This document shows positions 58,679 to 64,000 of a DNA stretch of 64,000 nt, piece after piece. The stretch's first letter is position 1. Every line of letters starts with the position of its first letter. The position numbers and the translations under genes were made by a program. Under the pieces are notes generated by a model. That model saw only the letters and a list, made by a program, of their open reading frames with translations, ran no database searches and was not told the DNA's origin. This DNA comes from Arenicola marina (lineage: Eukaryota; Annelida; Polychaeta; Arenicolidae). The DNA is taken from contig OZ025252.1 of NCBI GenBank assembly GCA_964019135.1, forward strand, positions 8,138,823 through 8,202,822, in the 5' to 3' direction.

Positions 58679-58982
58679 GGGCCGCCTCGATAGCTCAGTG
58701 GGTTAGAGCGCTCACCTTCAGGGCTCTGGCCACCTGTGAACCTAACGGCACGTGGATCGGTGGTTCGCCTTGAATCCCCTCCCCATCCTTTATATCTATC
58801 TCTCCCTCTCAGCTTTCTTATTAGTCCCTAACGGCACGTGGATCGGTGGTTCGCGCCCCGCTGTGGCCATGTCTGTGTGGTCCCAGAAGAAAGATCCCAT
58901 GTCCTTCTTCGCAAAGAGTAGGGGGTTACCCCCGCGACATGGTTCCACTCTCCTTTCCTTCTTCCATTGACGCGATATGACC
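58679..58982 (+). mobile_element. SINE family A copy with an internal 28-bp duplication
   Basis: The tRNA-like head (CGATAGCTCAGTGGGTTAGA) is followed by CCTAACGGCACGTGGATCGG...GGTTCGC at 58741-58768, then 58 bp of foreign pyrimidine-rich sequence, then the same 28 bp again at 58827-58854 and the normal body. The 3' end diverges after CGATATGACC. Confidence 0.85.
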
Positions 58983-59560
58983 TCCTTTTTTTCGATGTCT
59001 TGTCAGCGCAAGTCCTGGTATCAGAACCGCTCACGTATTACTCGCGCCTGGGTCTTAATCACATCTAACATATCATAATGTGCCTTGGAGTGCGTGGATC
59101 ATTATTCGGGGCATACGTGCGACGATATTTGTTTATGTTTATAAGTTTTCATCCTCTGAACTGATTACTGAACATGCCCTAACCCAACTCGTGTCTGGCT
59201 CACGCCATGTATGGCCAAGGAAGGAGGTTTCTTGGCCCAATTTGCGCACAAAAGTGGCCTTAAACACATTCGTTTTTTTCTAATTTTGATGTTAAACCTA
59301 CGTACATCATGTAAGCAATCATGTGGAAGGGTGGCGTTGCATTTCTCTGGGTTGTGAACAGCTTACCTGTCCGTGTTTGGCGATACCAGGTCCATTTATA
59401 GACAGACCTATACAATGCCGAGGGCGATCGAAAGGTCGAATTCATTGGCTTGTGTTTATATTTGTAAAGCATGCGTGGGTTTGACTTCTGTTCGCCTGGC
59501 TGGACAGAACATGGGAATGCACCTTACACGCCATGCGTGGGGGACAGCCACGGGGCCAGC
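58983..59560. mobile_element. Spacer with a SINE family B tail at about 59160-59290
   Basis: GGAGGTTTCTTGGCCCAATT then GCGCACAAAAGTGGCCTTAA matches the family B tail at 11130 and 26471. The remainder is unassigned. Confidence 0.45.
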
Positions 59561-60199
59561 CCCGCACCTCCCCCCCCCCCACCCCCAACCACTGCCCCTC
59601 CCCGCCACCCACCCCCCACACCGTCACCACGGGGGGGGGGGGGGGGCTTTGGCTGTCAGGTGCAAAATACATTGCCGCATCAATGTGGGGCTTCGATCTC
59701 TGGCGGAAACTGCATATTGACTTCTCGCCTGGATAATGAAAGCCGTGAGGTGAGCATGGTGAAAGGCAAATCTTCTATATATGATTATTATGATTTGAAA
59801 TCGCATGCACCGAACGGTGTGGGATAATTGATTTGTTTCACTCTCCGCCTCCAGATTTCCCGCAACGCGGCGCGGCACGCCCTTTGTGAGCAGGGTGTGG
59901 GCGGGGGTGGGGGTGAAAAGAGGGTGTTAGCGGGTGGGGGGGGGGGGGGCGGCGACTCCGCGTTGGCTGGAGAGGGCCGTTAGAGTCAGGGACGGGCCGG
60001 GTGGTGTCAGCGCCCCATGCTGGCCACGGGGTATCGACTGTGGCGGTCGGGTATACCGTACCTCCCGGGTTGCGGTCAGAACGAGACTGGGGATCGGTGG
60101 ACGGAGCAGACGACACAGTGCGCAGTGTTTATAAAGCGCCGCCACTCCGACAGGCCTCACGGTAAGTGGAGGGTCACGTGATGTGTGTCGGATTGAGGC
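59561..60199. other. GC-rich region with C and G runs
   Basis: C run about 59570-59580, G run about 59631-59646 and a G run about 59936-59949. A TTTATAAAG (60128-60136) and a GGTAAGT (60161-60167) lie close together, but too close to make a credible exon. Confidence 0.4.
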
Positions 60200-60385
60200 A
60201 GCCTCCAGGAGCAGAGTGTGAGGCAGGGAGAGAGTGGGTGGGGGGAGGAGGGGAGGGAGGAGAGAGGGAGGGAGAGAGAGGGGGAAGAGAGGAGAGAGGG
60301 GGGGGGGGGGGGAGGGGGAGGAGAGGAGAAAGAGAGAGAGGGGGAGAGAGTAGAGATGTAGAGAGAGAGGGAGACGTCTAATTGC
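60200..60385. repeat. Polypurine (GA/G) tract, ~180 bp
   Basis: Nearly uninterrupted A/G on the + strand (GAGGGAGGGAGAGAGAGGGG, then a G run). Mirror-repeat purine tracts can adopt triplex structures. No coding. Confidence 0.8.
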
Positions 60386-60489
60386 CTAGTAAGAAAGCTT
60401 AGAGAGAGATATATTTAAAGGATGGGGAGGGATGGGGGATACCGGCGAGTGATCACTGACTTATTAAGGTGTTGATCATTTCATGTTAA

Positions 60490-60889
60490 AGTTGCATGTC
60501 GAGCTCTTTCCCGCCAAAACTAGAGAGGTCAAAATACAAATAAGAATCAGTCCTTGAATCATTCAACATTGGTTTTGTGTATACTCCACCGATGCCAGAC
60601 TGCCAAATAGTGTCTCTTAGCCTTGCCCGTGATATCAATTTACCACACATTTTCATTTCAGTGGTAAACGTAATCAGTTTGTGTGCTTCGTGATGCTTTG
60701 GTATAAGTAGCAGTGCCGCAACAAAGTGCTGTGGTGTCGCGGGATAGACACGTTTGCCACACCACGGCCGAAACGGCGAGGTTTATCAGGTTTCTGAAAT
60801 TATGGAATGGAACAATCGAGTTTTCTGCAAATTTTGATATAGATTTCGCCTGGGCTTAGTTTTGGCGGGAAAGAACTCGACATGCAACT
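60490..60889. mobile_element. 400-bp MITE with 32-bp inverted ends (complete copy)
   Basis: The left end AGTTGCATGTCGAGCTCTTT (60490-60521) is inverted at 60858-60889 (AGTTTTGGCGGGAAAGAACT ... CATGCAACT). Flanks TTAA / CTAA suggest a TAA-like duplication. A one-ended relative lies at 18818-19105. Non-coding. Confidence 0.8.
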
Positions 60890-61797
60890 CTAAGAACGAG
60901 AAGTGAATATCCACATCGACTGTAATAACATGTGATTCGTAACCAGACAAGGTGCCATCTATTATAAGGCTTGACGGTATGGTATTGACAATACCAAGCA
61001 CAACAAGTGTTGAAATATCGATATTTAACTTGATGTCATGAAGTGTGTGGGCGAGATCATTTAATGGTGCACGGACCGCCAGACAGGCGTCCTCTAGTAC
61101 GGCAGGTGCACGCTAGGGGCGGGGCAGTCGCGACATGCTACAGACGTGTTAAGTAACACTCACCAGCAGGGGATTGGTGTACCTGAGGCTCAACAACGGG
61201 TCCTTATATCGATATGATATAAGGACTTCACCATCAACAACATCAAACGATGCGTTATTTCTCTTATGGCCAGATATTCTCAATGGACGACCTTGTGAAT
61301 GACAGGTTTGTAGCAAACGTTGCCGATGTATATACTGAATTATACATGAGACTAACAAGTGTAGAAGCTAAGATCTTGTGGGGGTAGCGATGGACGCTAT
61401 TTCCACTGCACAGTTCTTAAATGGGACAACTTCACTGTCCAGGGTATGTACATCATTGACCGCGCAACCCCTGGTCTTCATCGACCACGCGGCTAGGGGG
61501 GATCCAACCCACCTGATACTCCAATCCGTGTGGTACATGCATATGGACATAGGTTGTGGACACAGCGACTGACATCGGACTCACCTCTGTCCGGCATCGA
61601 TTCACCCTCCCATCTGCTACCCCAGGAGGTCCATGGCCCACTTTGGCCTATGTGGTCACACAACTGGCATAAAACACCGATCCAGCCATCCCTACACTGG
61701 GCAGTATGCCCCACAAAAAATGACGACTTTGAGATGAGATTTTTTCCATGAGAAGCTGGTAAGATGCTGTGAATGGAAATGATTATGATGTTTTTAG
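60890..61797. other. Unassigned spacer
   Basis: Several overlapping short open frames (61149-61358, 61368-61751) without recognisable similarity and no repeats. Confidence 0.4.
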
Positions 61798-61885
61798 TGA
61801 AGAAAAACTCACTTATTGTAATATGGAATCCATAAGAGAGTATGTTGTGAAGCTGCTGTTTTCATCAACTGGTGCATCTCGAATG
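61798..61885 (+). CDS. Possible internal exon, unrecognised
   Basis: An acceptor-like GATGTTTTTAG ends at 61797 and a good donor GTAAGG begins at 61886. Between them the frame reads SEEKLTYCNMESIREYVVKL and LFSSTGASRM. I recognise no family; it may belong to a gene or transposon beyond the window, or be fortuitous. Confidence 0.2.
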
Positions 61886-62644
61886 GTAAGGTGCGGTCTT
61901 CTTGTGTATTACAATTGTCGTCACAGTTCGGGCATCGCTGGTATTTTTCGGCTTTTTAAACATGAACATTTATCTTTAGTAGGGAGTTAACCTTTATACA
62001 GTCAGATAACATGTCCAAGATTATTTCTAGAAAATATTTGTTAAATCATAAAGTAGATAGAGAATTACTGTAGGAGTAGGTCTACATGACGCACCCTGTT
62101 CAAGAAGCAATGACGTCACCATTCGTAGGGCAGCGATACTCGTGAGCTGCTCCGACCTAACCCTATAGCAGTGACGTCACTATTGCGCAAATCATCATCT
62201 GCGAATGCGCATTATCAAGGAGATTTTATCTCATTGCTGTTGGAAAATATGTGATTATACTTGGCAACGACACAGATGCACACCATGTTGTGGAGCCGTT
62301 CGGAGTCAGAGTCAATTGCGTTAAGCGATCAAAAAGGAAGATCCTGATGATATTATCAAATATTTACGGATGTCGATGGGCATGGTAAAGCCGATATCAC
62401 GTTGTGTGGAGTGACTGATGTGCTAAATGGGTGGAACCTTATTGTAAGGTCAGGTTGGGGTCATAATAATTGGGACAGCCATTCTCATGAAATATTCATC
62501 CCCCTGGCAGATGGAGGGTTCCTGGATGACTGACTAGTACCTGGAGGGATTAATACCGGCTGGTGGATTAGTTCTAATCATATTAGATAAGCCCGAGTAT
62601 TGACTTGTGTTTTGCCCGTGGATTTATTGGTTGGTATATTAGTT
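61886..62644. promoter_or_regulatory. Spacer containing two CRE sites and a C/EBP-like site
   Basis: TGACGTCA occurs at 62111-62118 and 62172-62179, with ATTGCGCAA immediately after (62182-62190). Perfect 8-bp CREs 61 bp apart are unlikely by chance in this short stretch, but no gene start is visible nearby. Confidence 0.35.
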
Positions 62645-63010
62645 TGTATTTTGTCACACCGAAAGGTAGCTTAGTGTTTTATTTTGTCACGTGGGATGTT
62701 AGGTCGCTAGATTTGTTTTGTGACGTGGGATGTTAGGTCGCTAGATTTGTTTTGTGACGTGGGATGTTAGATCGCTAGATTGGTTTTCTCACACTAGGTC
62801 ATAGGTCGCTAGATGGTTTTGTGACACGGGTTGATAGGTCGCTAGATTGATTTTGTCACACTGGGTGATAGGTTACTAGATGCTTTTGTCACACGAATTG
62901 ACAGGTCGCTAGATTGGTTTTGTCACATGGGGTGATAGGTTGCTAGATGGTTTTGTCACATGGGTGATAGTTCGCTAGATCGGTTTGTATTTTGTCTCTC
63001 TTACTGTACG
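62645..63010. repeat. Degenerate ~45-bp repeat (GATAGGTCGCTAGATTGGTT)
   Basis: About eight units of TTTTGTSACRYGGGNTGATA then GGTCGCTAGAT(T)GG. The first three units (GACGTGGGATGTTAGGTCGC) are most alike. Confidence 0.85.
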
Positions 63011-63319
63011 TTGATTATTAGTTTGTATTTTTGTCGAACGGGGTGATACAGGTTGGTTTGTAGAGGGTAGGAGAGGGGGAGGGACACCACGAACGAGTGT
63101 CGTGTCAGTGGCCTACAGGGTCAGAGGGCTGTTGTGGACCGAATATAATGCAAACCACGTGGACATAGGATGTGTTAACAATGTTATTGTGCTGGTCATA
63201 TATATTGGTAGCGGATACAACACTGGAAAGAGATGTTTGTAGGTTGGTCGTTCCGTGACGTCAAGTCGCTTGTGATGTCACTCTATTGCCTGTGCATGGA
63301 TGCATGGATGGTGCAGTAT

Positions 63320-63376
63320 CACGTGGTTATATGTATCACGTGGTACTACGTATCACGTGGTCCTACGTGTCACGTG
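63320..63376. promoter_or_regulatory. Four CACGTG E-boxes spaced exactly 17 bp
   Basis: CACGTG at 63320, 63337, 63354 and 63371, within a 17-bp repeat (TATCACGTGGTACTACG). Such sites bind bHLH(-ZIP) factors; regulatory use here is inference. Confidence 0.6.
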
Positions 63377-63394
63377 GCGTCCTGTTATTTATCT

Positions 63395-64000
63395 AATAGA
63401 AGCGGTTGTTCTGGCCCAAAAAGGCCAGAAGGAACCGGAAGTACCACACCGGTAGTGAGGCAGCCATTGCCATCCTGGAATTGGGTCTGTCTTGTGATAA
63501 GGCAGCCAAGGACATGAGAGGGAAGTAACCATTGCCGTCCTGGCATTGGGTCTGTCTTAGGAAAAGGCAGCCAAGGACATGAGAGTGAAGTAACCATTGC
63601 CATCCTGGCATTGGGTCTGTCTTAGGAAAAGGCAGCCAAGGACATGAAAGGGAAGTAACCATTGCCATCCTGGCATTGGGTCTGTCTTGTGACAAGGCAG
63701 CCAAGGACATGAGAGGGAAGTAACCATTGCCGTCCTGGCATTGGGTCTGTCTTAGGAAAAGGCAGCCAAGGACATGAGAGGGAAGTAACCATTGCCGTCC
63801 TGGCATTGGGTCTGGCTTGTGACAAGGCAGCTAAGGACATGAGGGTGAAGTAACCATTGCCATCCTGGCATTGGGTCTGTCTTGTGACAAGGCAGCCAAG
63901 GACATGAGAGGGAAGTAACCATTGCCATCCTGGCATTGGGTCTGTCTTAGGAAAAGGCAGCCAAGAACATGAGAGGGAAGTAACCATTGCCATCCTGGCA
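63395..64000. repeat. 65-bp minisatellite running off the right edge (~9 units seen)
   Basis: The unit is GTAACCATTGCCATCCTGGC, ATTGGGTCTGTCTTGTGACA then AGGCAGCCAAGGACATGAGA and GGGAA. Two alternating subtypes (CTTGTGACAAGG / CTTAGGAAAAGG) are present. The array starts around 63450 after a diverged leader and continues beyond 64000. Confidence 0.95.

Noticed and set aside
60128-60167. TATA box plus first-exon donor (TTTATAAAG ... GGTAAGT)
   Set aside because: The expected start would fall at the donor itself, leaving no exon.

Overview
The window is genomic DNA from a multicellular animal, most likely a marine invertebrate. An amphioxus-like deuterostome is my best guess, but a lophotrochozoan cannot be excluded. 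The grounds are tRNA-derived SINEs, LINE fragments with an APE-type endonuclease and reverse transcriptase, many short inverted-repeat transposons (MITEs), poly-C/poly-G runs at transposon ends, intron-like splice acceptors, and animal-type secreted domains. There are no bacterial operons or ribosome binding sites.

Only one convincing intact gene is present (1278-3074, + strand, single exon, 598 aa). It encodes a secreted protein with a signal peptide, a zinc-deaminase signature (HAE ... PCTSC), a cysteine-rich PAN/apple-like segment and two ricin-type beta-trefoil lectin domains. A plausible TATA box and initiator lie just upstream, between the gene and a PIF/Harbinger-like MITE. Its 3' flank contains a 604-bp-offset duplication. 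This gene is the best candidate for a novel system: a lectin-guided extracellular deaminase, either an immune effector or toxin-like.

The rest is repeat-dominated; tandem arrays alone take up roughly 27 kb. In order: a 54-bp array (5.4-11.1 kb) amplified from the head of a tRNA-derived SINE; a fold-back transposon with long inverted repeats and 9-bp flanking repeats (14.35-16.88 kb) carrying a nested MITE; a LINE endonuclease fragment (19.1-19.75 kb) that runs into a 6.5-kb 30-bp array (to 26.25 kb); a fragment resembling a methionine synthase (MTR) exon (26.4 kb); an 11-bp array (26.7-28.7 kb); a 62-bp array whose unit holds a splice acceptor plus a second MTR-like exon start (28.7-29.0 kb); small arrays (29.9-31.6 kb); a LINE 3' end (31.6-32.3 kb); a 25-bp array (34.3-37.2 kb); MITEs and a SINE (38.0-38.8 kb); a 21-bp array (39.2-40.3 kb); a 23-bp G-rich array (41.8-43.7 kb); a 26-bp array (46.9-49.3 kb); a 53-bp G-rich array (49.4-50.6 kb); LINE remnants (51.9-53.1 and 55.4-56.4 kb, the latter split by a TTAA-flanked MITE); a 40-bp E-box-containing array (57-58 kb); further SINE and MITE copies (58.7-60.9 kb); and a 65-bp array that runs off the right edge.

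Long open frames inside the arrays (up to 1325 codons) exist because the repeat periods, or three times the period, are divisible by three. They are not annotated as genes. Apart from the deaminase-lectin gene and the eroded MTR-like exon fragments, I find no host coding potential I can name.
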